In this document: positions 1-8,069 of the stretch, piece by piece
Position numbering within the stretch: the first letter of the stretch is position 1
How the letters are laid out: every line of letters starts with the position of its first letter
Assembly (NCBI RefSeq): GCF_030036535.1
Contig: NZ_CP080388.1
Coordinates: 496,001-560,000, forward strand
Origin: Agrobacterium cucumeris
GTDB taxonomy: Bacteria > Pseudomonadota > Alphaproteobacteria > Rhizobiales > Rhizobiaceae
Direction of reading: 5' to 3'
Length of the DNA stretch: 64,000 bases
Notes under the pieces: generated by a model
Database searches by the model: none
Told to the model about the DNA's origin: nothing
What the model saw: only the letters and a program-made list of their open reading frames with translations
Position numbers and translations under genes: made by a program

Positions 1-607
1 ATTTGGCGAGGCGGATATATTCGCCTTTCTTCCATTCGTCCCACTGGAACGGACCGGTGCCGATCGGCTTGACGAAACTGCCGTCGGCAGCAACCGATTC
101 CGGCGAGATCATGCCGGTATAACCGCATTCCGGCCGAGACATCAGGCCGAGGAAAACGGCGGAGGGTTTTTCAAGCGTGATCTCGACCGTGGATGCATCC
201 GTGGCCTCGACGCCGGTGACGTGCGCTGCCCCGCCTTCCGCGAAATCGTTGAGGCAGGTCCATTTTGTTTCCGGCTTCAGATAACGTGTCCAGTTCCAGG
301 CAACATCCTCTGCGGTGAGCGGCTTGCCATTGTGGAATTTCACGTCCTTGCGCAGCTTGAACGTATAGGTCAGGCCGTCAGGCGCAACCTCGACGCTTTC
401 GGCCAGAAGCGGCTTCACCTCTCCGGCATTGTTATAACCGACGAGGCCTTCGACGATGTGCAGGATAACCCCGTCCGTATTGCCGTCGCGGTTCACGCCG
501 GGATTGTTGCTGCGCAGATCCGAGCTTTGCGCAATGGTGACGTCGCGGGCCGCCGCGATGTTGGCCGTTACCAGCAGGGCAACGCCTGCGAGAAGAAGTT
601 TTTTCAC
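1..607 (-). CDS. Peptide/solute ABC transporter substrate-binding protein (family 5), 3'-truncated by window edge
   Basis: N-terminal 202 residues of a periplasmic family 5 (DppA/OppA-type) binding protein. I read it from a GTG start at 607 with an AGAGGG ribosome site upstream. A signal peptide (MKKLLLAGVALLVTANIAAA) is followed by the family's hallmark stretches: LTYTFKLRKDVKFHNGKPL and later the GTGPF motif. It would deliver a peptide or similar oligomer to the permeases at 3125-4884. It is the last gene seen of a minus-strand operon, 36 bp after the beta-lactamase-like gene. The C-terminal part lies outside the window. Family assignment is firm; the substrate is unknown. Confidence 0.9.
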   Translation of the reverse strand, partial: MKKLLLAGVALLVTANIAAARDVTIAQSSDLRSNNPGVNRDGNTDGVILHIVEGLVGYNNAGEVKPLLAESVEVAPDGLTYTFKLRKDVKFHNGKPLTAEDVAWNWTRYLKPETKWTCLNDFAEGGAAHVTGVEATDASTVEITLEKPSAVFLGLMSRPECGYTGMISPESVAADGSFVKPIGTGPFQWDEWKKGEYIRLAK

Positions 608-643
608 TGTTCTACCCTCTTTGTTGTCGTTGATTGTAATTGA

Positions 644-1480
644 TTAAAAACCGTCCCAGCAGGCCTGTGCCAGCCGGCCGATCGTCTCGAGCGCGATGGT
701 GTATCCCGGCGTTCCGTCGGGCATGGTTTGCGGCACCTCATCGGTATAGGTGGTGATGATGAAGGACGGCTCGCCGTTTCTGTAGACGATGCCGGCATCC
801 ATGCGCCCGCGCTTGCCGCGGCCGCTCTTGCTGGCCACCACCGCCTCGAAAGGCAGGCGGGAGCGAATTCCATACCGCAAAATCTGGTTCTTCAGCGTCT
901 GCATCGCCCACTCGCACAATTGCGGGCTGCAACCGAGCTTTGCCTGCGCCTCCGGTGAAGATTGCGCATCGAGAATGGTCTGCAGCAGAAGCACCTGATC
1001 CGCCGCCGAGGTGGTCGTAACTGTCTTCAACGGATGGTCGGCCGCCAGCGCCAGCGGCGGGATGAGGAAACGGTGGTGGGTATTGGCCATGCCGAGCGAT
1101 TTGCAATAGCCGTCCACCTCTTCCAGCGTCAGCCTCTCCAGCACCATCTTGGTGCAGACATTGTCGCTCAGCACCATCATGCCGGCAACGGCATCGCGTA
1201 GTGAGATGACGATGCCCGGCGTCATATAACGGAACATGCCGCTCGCGACCTCTTCCGCCAGCCGTTTTTCATAGGTGACGGGCTGGTCGAGATCGATCCG
1301 CCCTTCGCTGGCGGCTTTCAGCACAGCCATCATGATCGACGTCTTGCGGGTGCTGCCCGATGGCGTCTCCTCGTTTTCTCCCCGGCCGATCTCTTCACCG
1401 GTCAGGAGATTGCGCACCATGAAGCGCGTCACGAAAGGCTGTGCATCACAGATCGCATTTAATTGGGCAGCCACAGTCAT
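644..1480 (-). CDS. Class A beta-lactamase-fold serine hydrolase
   Basis: Serine hydrolase of the beta-lactamase2/class A fold, 278 residues from the ATG at 1480. That start sits at proper spacing from AGGAAG; in-frame ATGs at 1486 and 1504 are alternatives. The three active-site boxes are visible: STRK (Ser-x-x-Lys) about residue 43, SDN about 120, and KSG in VASKSGRG near the C-terminus. No signal peptide is seen, so it is probably cytoplasmic and unlikely to be a classical secreted beta-lactamase. It sits inside a peptide ABC operon between the ATPase and the binding-protein gene. This suggests processing of an imported peptide, amide or lactam compound. That role is inferred. Confidence 0.8.
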   Translation of the reverse strand: MTVAAQLNAICDAQPFVTRFMVRNLLTGEEIGRGENEETPSGSTRKTSIMMAVLKAASEGRIDLDQPVTYEKRLAEEVASGMFRYMTPGIVISLRDAVAGMMVLSDNVCTKMVLERLTLEEVDGYCKSLGMANTHHRFLIPPLALAADHPLKTVTTTSAADQVLLLQTILDAQSSPEAQAKLGCSPQLCEWAMQTLKNQILRYGIRSRLPFEAVVASKSGRGKRGRMDAGIVYRNGEPSFIITTYTDEVPQTMPDGTPGYTIALETIGRLAQACWDGF

Positions 1481-1493
1481 TGTCATCTTCCTG

Positions 1494-3128
1494 TTAAACT
1501 TCATCTTCCAGACGCCATTTCAGTGTCACACCGCCCTTTTCATTCTGGTCGAGGGCGGGAATGGCCGAGAGCAGCCGGCGCGTATAGGCCTCTCTCGGAC
1601 TGTCGAAAATCGTGTCGCGGTCACCCTCTTCGATGATGCGACCGTCCTGCATGACGACGACACGGTCGGCCACCTGCTCCACCACGCCGAGATCGTGGCT
1701 GATGAACAGGCACGAAAAGCCATAACGTTTCTGCAGATCGGAAAAGAGATCGAGCACTTGCGCCCGCACTGTCACGTCGAGTGCCGAGACCGGTTCGTCG
1801 GCGATCAGGAACCGCGGGCGGCGGGCAATGGCGCGGGCAATCGCCACGCGCTGGCGCTGGCCGCCGGAAAGCTCATGCGGATAGCGGGCGGCAAAATCGG
1901 CGCCGAGCCCCACTTCCTCCAGCGTTTCCAGCGCCCGCTTGCGCTTGGCGGCCTGGTCGAGGTCAGGCACGAGGCGCAGCGCCTCCTCCACCAGCGCCTG
2001 AATGGTCATGCGCGGATCGAGCGAGGAATAGGGATCCTGAAACACCATCTGGCAGTTGAGGCGATAATCCTTCCAGTCCTCGTTGCGCTCGCGGCCCTGA
2101 AAGCGGATATGCCCTTCGCTTTCCTTGACGAGCCCGGCAATGGTGCGGCCAAGCGTCGTTTTGCCGGAACCGGAACCACCGACGAGCGCCACGACCTCGC
2201 CCTCATGAATATCGATGCTGACGCCATGCAGCGCCCGCTTCGGTTTGGCTTTTTTCAGCAGCGATTTGCGGCCGGCATAATCCACAACGATATCGCGGGC
2301 CGAAACCATTGGCGCCTTGGAGGTGTCGATGCTGCGCGGCTCGCCACGGAATGGCAGGGAGGAAAGCAGCTTTTTCGTATAGGGGTGCTGCGGCGCGTCC
2401 AGCAGGTCCTCGGTGCGGCCCTGCTCGACGATCGTGCCTTTTTCCATCACCACGATGCGGCTGGTATAACGTGCCACCATCGGCAGATCGTGACTGATGA
2501 GGAGAACGGCGGTGCCTTCCGCCCGCGTCAGTTCCACCATCAGTTCCATGACATCGCGCTGGATGACCGCGTCAAGCGCCGTCGTCGGCTCATCGGCAAT
2601 CAGCAAAGCGGGTTTCAGCAGCATGACCGAGGCCAGCATGATGCGCTGGCGCATGCCGCCGGAAAACTCGTGCGGATAGGCCGTCAGCGCACCTTCGGGA
2701 TCGCGGATGCCGACCCGGCGCAGCATGTCGAGAATTTTCTCGCGGCGCTCTTCAGGCGACAACTTCGTGTGAAGGATCAGCCCCTCTTCCAGCTGCCGAC
2801 CAATCGTCATCGATGGGTTGAGGGAGGTCATCGGCTCCTGAAACACCACGCCGATCTCCGCGCCGCGCAGACGCCGCAGATCCTTCACCGGCAGGGACAT
2901 GACATCCTGCCCCTTGTAGATGATCGACCCGCCGGTGACGGCGATGGCCGGCGGCAGAAGCGAGATGAGCGCGCGGGTGGCGAGCGTCTTGCCCGAGCCG
3001 CTTTCGCCGACGATGCCGAAGATTTCGCCCGCAGCAATATCGAATGAGACATCCTTGACCACCCGGTGGCCGGTTCTGGCGACTTCGAGCGAAAGGCCGC
3101 GAACAGTGAGAAGTGTATTGTCTGTCAT
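1494..3128 (-). CDS. Dipeptide/oligopeptide ABC transporter, fused double ATP-binding protein (DppD-DppF type)
   Basis: 544-residue cytoplasmic ATPase with two complete nucleotide-binding domains in tandem. The N-terminal half has Walker A GESGSGKT and signature FSGGMRQR. The C-terminal half has Walker A GGSGSGKTT and signature LSGGQRQR. Each half is followed by the oligopeptide-transporter C-terminal extension. One chain therefore supplies both ATPase subunits that are separate DppD and DppF proteins in enteric bacteria, an arrangement common in Rhizobiaceae. Its ATG overlaps the permease stop (ATGA), showing translational coupling with 3125-3943. Confidence 0.95.
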   Translation of the reverse strand: MTDNTLLTVRGLSLEVARTGHRVVKDVSFDIAAGEIFGIVGESGSGKTLATRALISLLPPAIAVTGGSIIYKGQDVMSLPVKDLRRLRGAEIGVVFQEPMTSLNPSMTIGRQLEEGLILHTKLSPEERREKILDMLRRVGIRDPEGALTAYPHEFSGGMRQRIMLASVMLLKPALLIADEPTTALDAVIQRDVMELMVELTRAEGTAVLLISHDLPMVARYTSRIVVMEKGTIVEQGRTEDLLDAPQHPYTKKLLSSLPFRGEPRSIDTSKAPMVSARDIVVDYAGRKSLLKKAKPKRALHGVSIDIHEGEVVALVGGSGSGKTTLGRTIAGLVKESEGHIRFQGRERNEDWKDYRLNCQMVFQDPYSSLDPRMTIQALVEEALRLVPDLDQAAKRKRALETLEEVGLGADFAARYPHELSGGQRQRVAIARAIARRPRFLIADEPVSALDVTVRAQVLDLFSDLQKRYGFSCLFISHDLGVVEQVADRVVVMQDGRIIEEGDRDTIFDSPREAYTRRLLSAIPALDQNEKGGVTLKWRLEDEV

Positions 3129-3943
3129 TTGAGACCTCTCATGCGCGGGTCAAGCCTGTCGCGAAGGGCATCGCCCAGAAGATTGATGCCAAGCAGCGTC
3201 AGCGCGATGCAGAGACCGGGGAAAAGCCCGAGCCACACGGCCTGCTGGATGAAGGGACGGCCGGCGGCCAGCATGTTGCCCCAGGTGGGCGCCGGCGGCG
3301 GCACGCCAAGGCCGAGGAAGGAGAGCGCGCTTTCCGACAGGATGGCCCAGCCGAACATGGAGGTGGCAAGAACCGTGATCGGCGCGATGCAATTGGGCAG
3401 GATGTGGCGGAACATGGTGTAGATCTCGCCATTGCCCATCACCAGCGACGCCTCGATGAATTCCCGCTCGCGCAGAGAAAGCACGGCACCGCGCACCACG
3501 CGGGCCATGGATGGCGTATAGGCGATGCCGAGCGCGAAGATGATGCCATACTGGTTTGCGCCGAAAACCGCGAGCAGGCCGAGCGCGAGTAGAATGCCCG
3601 GGAAGGCCAAGAGCGCATTGTTGATGGCCATGATGACGCCATCCACCCAGCCCCGCGCATAACCGCTGACAAGGCCGATCAGCGTACCGAAGATCGTCGC
3701 GAAGCTGACCGTCAGGAAGCCGATCCAGACACTGGCGCGCGCGCCCACCATCAGGCGGCTCAAAACATCGCGCCCGAATTCGTCGGTGCCGAGAAGATGG
3801 CTGGCGCTTGGACCGGCCAGACGCGAGGCAAAACCGAGCTTCATCGGGTCATAGGGGGTCCAGAACAGACCTGTTGCGGCGGTGATGAGCAGGAGGGCGA
3901 TGAGAAAGCCGCCGATAAGCCCGTTAAGTGTGAACTTTTTCAT
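3125..3943 (-). CDS. Peptide ABC transporter permease, DppC type
   Basis: 272-residue inner-membrane permease. It has a first membrane segment at about residues 8-30, then the DppC-type N-terminal stretch ending in LLGTDEFGRDVLSRL. The EAA coupling loop is visible (EASLVMGNGEIYTMFRHILPN, shown to 20 residues as EASLVMGNGEIYTMFRHILP). It pairs with the DppB-like permease encoded just upstream, whose stop overlaps this start by four bases (ATGA). It forms half of the translocation pore of the peptide importer of this operon. Confidence 0.93.
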   Translation of the reverse strand: MKKFTLNGLIGGFLIALLLITAATGLFWTPYDPMKLGFASRLAGPSASHLLGTDEFGRDVLSRLMVGARASVWIGFLTVSFATIFGTLIGLVSGYARGWVDGVIMAINNALLAFPGILLALGLLAVFGANQYGIIFALGIAYTPSMARVVRGAVLSLREREFIEASLVMGNGEIYTMFRHILPNCIAPITVLATSMFGWAILSESALSFLGLGVPPPAPTWGNMLAAGRPFIQQAVWLGLFPGLCIALTLLGINLLGDALRDRLDPRMRGLK

Positions 3944-4884
3944 TCGGCAACCACACGCGGATCGAAGAGGGGATAAAGAAGGTCGACGAACAGGTTGACC
4001 AGCACATAGGACAGCGAGACGAACAGCAGGCAGCCCTGTATGACCGGATAGTCACGGGCAAAAATACTGTCGACCATCAGCCGTCCGAGGCCGGGAATGG
4101 TGAACACCGTCTCGATGACGGCGATGCCGCCGAGGAGATTGCCGAGGATGAGGCCGATCATCGTCCAGGTCGGGCCGAAGGCGTTCTTGAAGGCGTGCCG
4201 CCAGAGCACGGCGCTTTCCGAAAGGCCCTTGGCACGGGCATGGGTAATGTAATCCAGCCGCAGCACTTCCAGTGTCGAGGCGCGCGCCATGCGGATCAGA
4301 ACACCCATTTCGTGGATGACAAGCGTCATGACGGGCAGGACGAGATAAAGCATGCCGCCGACAAGATTATCGCTGATCGACACATATCCCAGCACCGGCA
4401 GCCAGCCGAGCTTGAGGCCGAAAAACAGAAGAAGCAGCAGGCCCAGCCAGAATGTCGGGATGGAGAGGAGCAGGGTCGCCGTTCCCACCAGCGCAAGATC
4501 GGTCAGGCTGTTCTGTTTCCAGGCGGCGATCACGCCGGCCGGAACCGCAATCAGGCTGGCGAGCACTACGGCGACCACAACGATCTCGGCGCTGACGAGA
4601 AAGCGCGACACGACCAGCGGCAACACCGCTTCGTCATTAACGATGGAGCGGCCGAAATCGCCCTGCACCACATTGCCGGCCCAGATCATGAATTGTTGCG
4701 GCATGGACTTGTCGAGGCCGAGTTCGGTCCTCATGGCTTCGATCTGTTCCGGTTGCGCCATGTCGCCCAGCATCAGGGCAGCCGGATCGCCCGGAATGAA
4801 GCGGATGAGCGCAAAGACCGTGATCGACACGAATGCGATCGTCGGCAGCGCCATCAAAAGACGGCTCAGTATGAATCTTATCAT
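3940..4884 (-). CDS. Peptide ABC transporter permease, DppB type
   Basis: 314-residue inner-membrane permease. It starts MIRFILSRLLMALPTIAFV at the ATG at 4884, preceded by GGGGAA; the open frame extends 30 codons further upstream without a ribosome site. The signature FIPGDPAALMLG follows the first membrane segment, and the C-terminal part carries the coupling loop near HARAKGLSESAVLWRHAFKN. It is the first gene of the transporter operon 4884 to 1. A 180-bp gap separates it from the LysR gene on the same strand. Confidence 0.93.
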   Translation of the reverse strand: MIRFILSRLLMALPTIAFVSITVFALIRFIPGDPAALMLGDMAQPEQIEAMRTELGLDKSMPQQFMIWAGNVVQGDFGRSIVNDEAVLPLVVSRFLVSAEIVVVAVVLASLIAVPAGVIAAWKQNSLTDLALVGTATLLLSIPTFWLGLLLLLFFGLKLGWLPVLGYVSISDNLVGGMLYLVLPVMTLVIHEMGVLIRMARASTLEVLRLDYITHARAKGLSESAVLWRHAFKNAFGPTWTMIGLILGNLLGGIAVIETVFTIPGLGRLMVDSIFARDYPVIQGCLLFVSLSYVLVNLFVDLLYPLFDPRVVAE

Positions 4885-4968
4885 CGGTTCCCCACGATTG
4901 ATGGCCGGGAATGACATCCCGCCTCTATCGGTTTCGTTGCTTGCGACTATGACGGATTGAGAAATATC

Positions 4969-4984
4969 ACGCAATATTATGCGT
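4969..4984. promoter_or_regulatory. Possible LysR operator upstream of the peptide transporter operon
   Basis: ACGCA-N6-TGCGT inverted repeat, 85 bp upstream of the DppB start and just downstream of the LysR gene at 5065. It is AT-rich in the centre and has the T-N11-A geometry typical of LysR-family boxes. Binding is inferred from position only. Confidence 0.35.
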
Positions 4985-5064
4985 AAATGTCATATGTCTA
5001 TGCAGAATGGCGGCGCGTTTCTTCCTGATGAGGACAATGAGATTTTCCGCCCAAAATCCCGTTT

Positions 5065-5970
5065 TCAGTCGATTTTTTGCGAAAGCTGGATTTCCCGCTT
5101 CAGGGCATCGCTCAGTGCCTGCGCCGCGATGGACAAGGGTGCACCGGAAGCGCGGGCAAGACCGAATTCCTGTGTCGCCTGCGGAACGAATGGTCGGGCG
5201 ACAACGGGAAGGTGCCGGTAGAGGTTAGCATAAAAACTGCTGATGATCGTTACCCCCAACCCGTGCGCCACATAGGCGCAGGCGGAACTGTTGGTATGGG
5301 TCTCGATCTTCACCATCGGCTTGACGCCGGCCTTCTTGAACACCTGATCGAGCGCCATGCGGTTCGGCCGCTGCCGGCCAATCAGGATGAGCGGAACATT
5401 GCGCAGATCCTTGACGGTGATTTCAGTGAGTTCAGCCAGCGGATGATCCTCCCGGACCACGCAGACGCTCTTGCCGGTCGCAACACGTTCGACATCGATG
5501 CCCGGCCCGATCTCACCTTCCATCCGCAGGAAACCGAGATCGATCACCCGCTCGCCCACCAGCTTGTTGATGGCGGTGGTCGTCTCGAAGAAGGTTTCGA
5601 TACGCACGCCGGGAAAATCCCGGACATAATCGATCAGCATGGCGGGCGCGAAGTTTTCCCACATGCTGCTCGGTAGGCCGATGCGAACGATTTCCGGGCC
5701 GGCCGCACCATTGCGCAGATCTTCGGCGTGGCCGGACATGCGATCGACGGCGAGCAGCACGTTTTCGGCATCACGGGCAAGAAGTGCGGCTTCCGGCGTC
5801 GGAATGAGCCGCCCTTTGTCACGGGCAAACAGTGTCAGCGACAGATCCGATTCGAGCTGCGCCAGAAGCCGGCTGACACCGGACTGGCTGAGACCCATGG
5901 CCTTGGCCGTGGCAATGGTCGAGCCGGTGGAAAGAAGCGTGCGCAGGACTTCGAGCTGCTTGATGTTCAT
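5065..5970 (-). CDS. LysR-family transcriptional regulator
   Basis: 301 residues. An N-terminal winged helix-turn-helix (MNIKQLEVLRTLLSTGSTIA, then LSQSGVSRLLAQLE at about residues 28-41) is followed by the two-lobed LysR effector domain (about 95-295). It lies between the isoaspartyl peptidase and the peptide transporter, all on the minus strand. It is therefore a good candidate for regulating the transporter operon just downstream, though the effector is unknown. It is not divergently oriented to its likely target, which is less usual for LysR genes. Confidence 0.92.
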   Translation of the reverse strand: MNIKQLEVLRTLLSTGSTIATAKAMGLSQSGVSRLLAQLESDLSLTLFARDKGRLIPTPEAALLARDAENVLLAVDRMSGHAEDLRNGAAGPEIVRIGLPSSMWENFAPAMLIDYVRDFPGVRIETFFETTTAINKLVGERVIDLGFLRMEGEIGPGIDVERVATGKSVCVVREDHPLAELTEITVKDLRNVPLILIGRQRPNRMALDQVFKKAGVKPMVKIETHTNSSACAYVAHGLGVTIISSFYANLYRHLPVVARPFVPQATQEFGLARASGAPLSIAAQALSDALKREIQLSQKID

Positions 5971-6073
5971 GAGGCCAGCACCATGGATGAAAAACGCGCC
6001 TGTATCGGTTCAAACCTTTTGCCGCCGATAGCGCTTCCTGTCACCGGTTTTTTATCCTACCCGCGACAGCGAC

Positions 6074-7018
6074 CTACAATTTCACCTCATAGACCGTGTC
6101 ATGGGTGGCCACGCGTGCCTCTCCCGATGGCGTCACCCAGCCGCGAAACATGCCGGATGTATTATAGGGCGCGGATATGCCGCCTTCGGCATCGATCGCC
6201 ACTAGCCCGGCACCGATATTGTAGGGGGCCAGATCCTTGTGCACGAGATTGCCGGCGGCGGTCTCCAGATCCTGCCCAAGATAGGCAACGCGGGACGCGA
6301 TCTCGTGGCCGACGACATAACGGATGAAAAACTCGCCCTTGCCGGTGCCCGAGACCGCACAGGCGCCATCCCGCGCATAGGTGCCGGCGCCGATCACCGG
6401 GCTGTCTCCCACCCGGCCGTCCGGCTTGTTGGTGTAACCGCCGGTCGAGGTGGCCGCAGCAAGATGCCCCGCCGCATCGAGCGCCACTGCGCCGACGGTC
6501 CCGTGCTTTTCGTTTTCAGTCGCTTCCGTGCCTGTGGCGGCGTGGCGCTTCATCGCCGCCAGTGCCTCCACGCGCTTTTGCGTGGTGAAGTAGGATTGAG
6601 GCTCGGTGGCTAGCCCCTTTTCCCTGGCGAAGCGGTCCGCCGCCTCACCCGTCAGGTAGACGGCACGCTCATCCACCATCAGCGCACGCGCCGCCTTCAC
6701 CGGGTTGCGGATGGCGCGGGACGCGCTGATCGCGCCCGCCGCAAGTGTGGCACCATCCATGATGGATGCATCGAGTTCGTGAATGCCGTTTTCGTTGAGT
6801 GCGGCACCATGCCCGGCATTAAAATGCGGGCTGTCCTCCATGACAACGACCGCCGCCTCGACCGCCTCAAGCGCGCTTCCGCCAGCCTTCAGCACGCCGT
6901 AGCCGGCACGCAGCGCCGCTGCCAGATCATCGCGCGCAGCAGCCCACTCCTCAGACGTCATGCTGTCTTCCGGCATCACGCCGCAACCACCATGGATGGC
7001 CAGTGCGATCTTCGTCAT
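6074..7018 (-). CDS. iaaA: Isoaspartyl peptidase / plant-type L-asparaginase (Ntn hydrolase)
   Basis: 314-residue type 2 asparaginase of the N-terminal-nucleophile hydrolase superfamily. It begins with the typical AIHGGCG stretch. The autocleavage/nucleophile site is HGTVGAVA with Thr at about residue 174, followed by the substrate-binding STGG. The precursor would cut itself before that Thr to form alpha and beta subunits, then hydrolyse beta-aspartyl peptides and asparagine. The start has AAGGAG at good spacing. Its position beside a peptide importer suggests use of imported isoaspartyl or related peptides. The gene is probably cytoplasmic, since no signal peptide is visible. Confidence 0.92.
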   Translation of the reverse strand: MTKIALAIHGGCGVMPEDSMTSEEWAAARDDLAAALRAGYGVLKAGGSALEAVEAAVVVMEDSPHFNAGHGAALNENGIHELDASIMDGATLAAGAISASRAIRNPVKAARALMVDERAVYLTGEAADRFAREKGLATEPQSYFTTQKRVEALAAMKRHAATGTEATENEKHGTVGAVALDAAGHLAAATSTGGYTNKPDGRVGDSPVIGAGTYARDGACAVSGTGKGEFFIRYVVGHEIASRVAYLGQDLETAAGNLVHKDLAPYNIGAGLVAIDAEGGISAPYNTSGMFRGWVTPSGEARVATHDTVYEVKL

Positions 7019-7062
7019 GTGCTCACTCCTTCGTCACCCCACTCCGGCAGGGCCTCTTACCA

Positions 7063-7302
7063 TCAATGAAAGGCGATATCGCCGATGACCCGTACGCGCA
7101 CTCTGCGAGCGCCGCCCGGCAGATAGGCGATCGGGATATCCTCCACCTCAAGCGTCTTGAGGCTCGCCCGCTCCGCGCCAGACGCAACGGCTGCGTTCTG
7201 CGCCTCGGTCTCGGCTTTTGCAAGCAACTGTTCCGCAAGCTGGATTGCAAACGCCGTGCGGAGGCGATCCGCGCGGCAAAAACACTGGGTTGGCTGTAAG
7301 GC
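7063..7302 (-). pseudogene. Open stretch of unknown origin, possible remnant of a lost gene
   Basis: Directly after the stop of the RraA-like gene, the same frame stays open for 79 codons to a TGA at 7063-7065. There is no ATG or GTG with a ribosome site at its beginning. It encodes a helix-like, Ala/Glu-rich part (AEQLLAKAETEAQNAAVASG) and then LEVEDIPIAYLPGGARRVRV. Third codon positions are about two-thirds G or C, so it looks formerly coding. It could be the C-terminal remnant of a gene deleted between the RraA and isoaspartyl peptidase genes, or a readthrough extension. I do not recognise the family. Confidence 0.35.
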
Positions 7303-8013
7303 TCAGCGGTTGTTCTTCTTGCGCCATTCGGCAAAAGCCGTCTGGTGTTCTTCCTTGGTGCAGGGGTAAAGCCCGATGATCGTCTGGCCGGCCTTGACCT
7401 GCTCCACCACGAAATCCTCATAAGCCGTCATTTCCACCGCCTCGGTGGCGATCTCGTCGGCAATGCCGGCGGGAATGACGATGACGCAGTCCGCATCGCC
7501 AACGATGATGTCGCCGGGAAAGACAGGCGCGTCGCCGCAGCCGATCGGGCCGTTGATCTCGATCGCCTCATGTTTGGTGAGGTTGGTCGGGCTGGAAGGC
7601 CGGGTGTGATAGGCCGGAATATCCAGTTCGGCGATGGTGGCGGCGTCGCGGAAACCCCCATCGCTGACGATGCCGGCACCGCCGCGCACCATAAGGCGCG
7701 TTACCAGAATATCGCCGGCCGAGGCGGCGCTTGCATCCTTGCGGCTGTCGATCACCATCACATGGCCCGGCGGGCAGGTTTCGATGGCAACGCGTTGCGG
7801 ATGGGCGGGATTGCGAAATTCCACGAGCTGGTTGCGGTCCTCGCGTGCGGGCATGTAACGCAGCGTAAATGCCGGCCCGACCATGTTGGTGCCCTTATAG
7901 CCGAGCGGATGTACGCCCTGTATGACCTGGTTTCGCAGGCCACGCTTGTAAAGCGCTGTCGCCAGCGTGGCGACGGAAATGGTTTTCAGCTTGTCGCGGG
8001 TCTCTTGGTTCAT
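7303..8013 (-). CDS. RraA-like family protein (HMG/CHA aldolase superfamily)
   Basis: 236 residues from the ATG at 8013, which has AGGAG at good distance; an ATG 18 bp upstream lacks one. The family includes RNase E inhibitor RraA and class II 4-hydroxy-4-methyl-2-oxoglutarate aldolases. The hallmark nucleotide/Mg2+-binding core GGAGIVSDGGFRD (Arg and Asp of the aldolase site) is present. Members linked to sugar-acid dehydratases are often annotated as ribonuclease activity regulators, but here an aldolase or decarboxylase role in sugar-acid breakdown fits better. It lies 56 bp downstream of the dehydratase gene, in the same minus-strand operon. Confidence 0.85.
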   Translation of the reverse strand: MNQETRDKLKTISVATLATALYKRGLRNQVIQGVHPLGYKGTNMVGPAFTLRYMPAREDRNQLVEFRNPAHPQRVAIETCPPGHVMVIDSRKDASAASAGDILVTRLMVRGGAGIVSDGGFRDAATIAELDIPAYHTRPSSPTNLTKHEAIEINGPIGCGDAPVFPGDIIVGDADCVIVIPAGIADEIATEAVEMTAYEDFVVEQVKAGQTIIGLYPCTKEEHQTAFAEWRKKNNR

Positions 8014-8069
8014 CCCGGTCTCTCCTGTCATTCTATATCATTGGCGAGGGCTCTGCCCTGCTCGTGGCT

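Noticed and set aside
1275..3047. 590-codon plus-strand open frame
   Set aside because: Antisense to the double ATPase gene, whose motifs are unmistakable. The predicted protein is Arg/His-rich with no recognisable domain.
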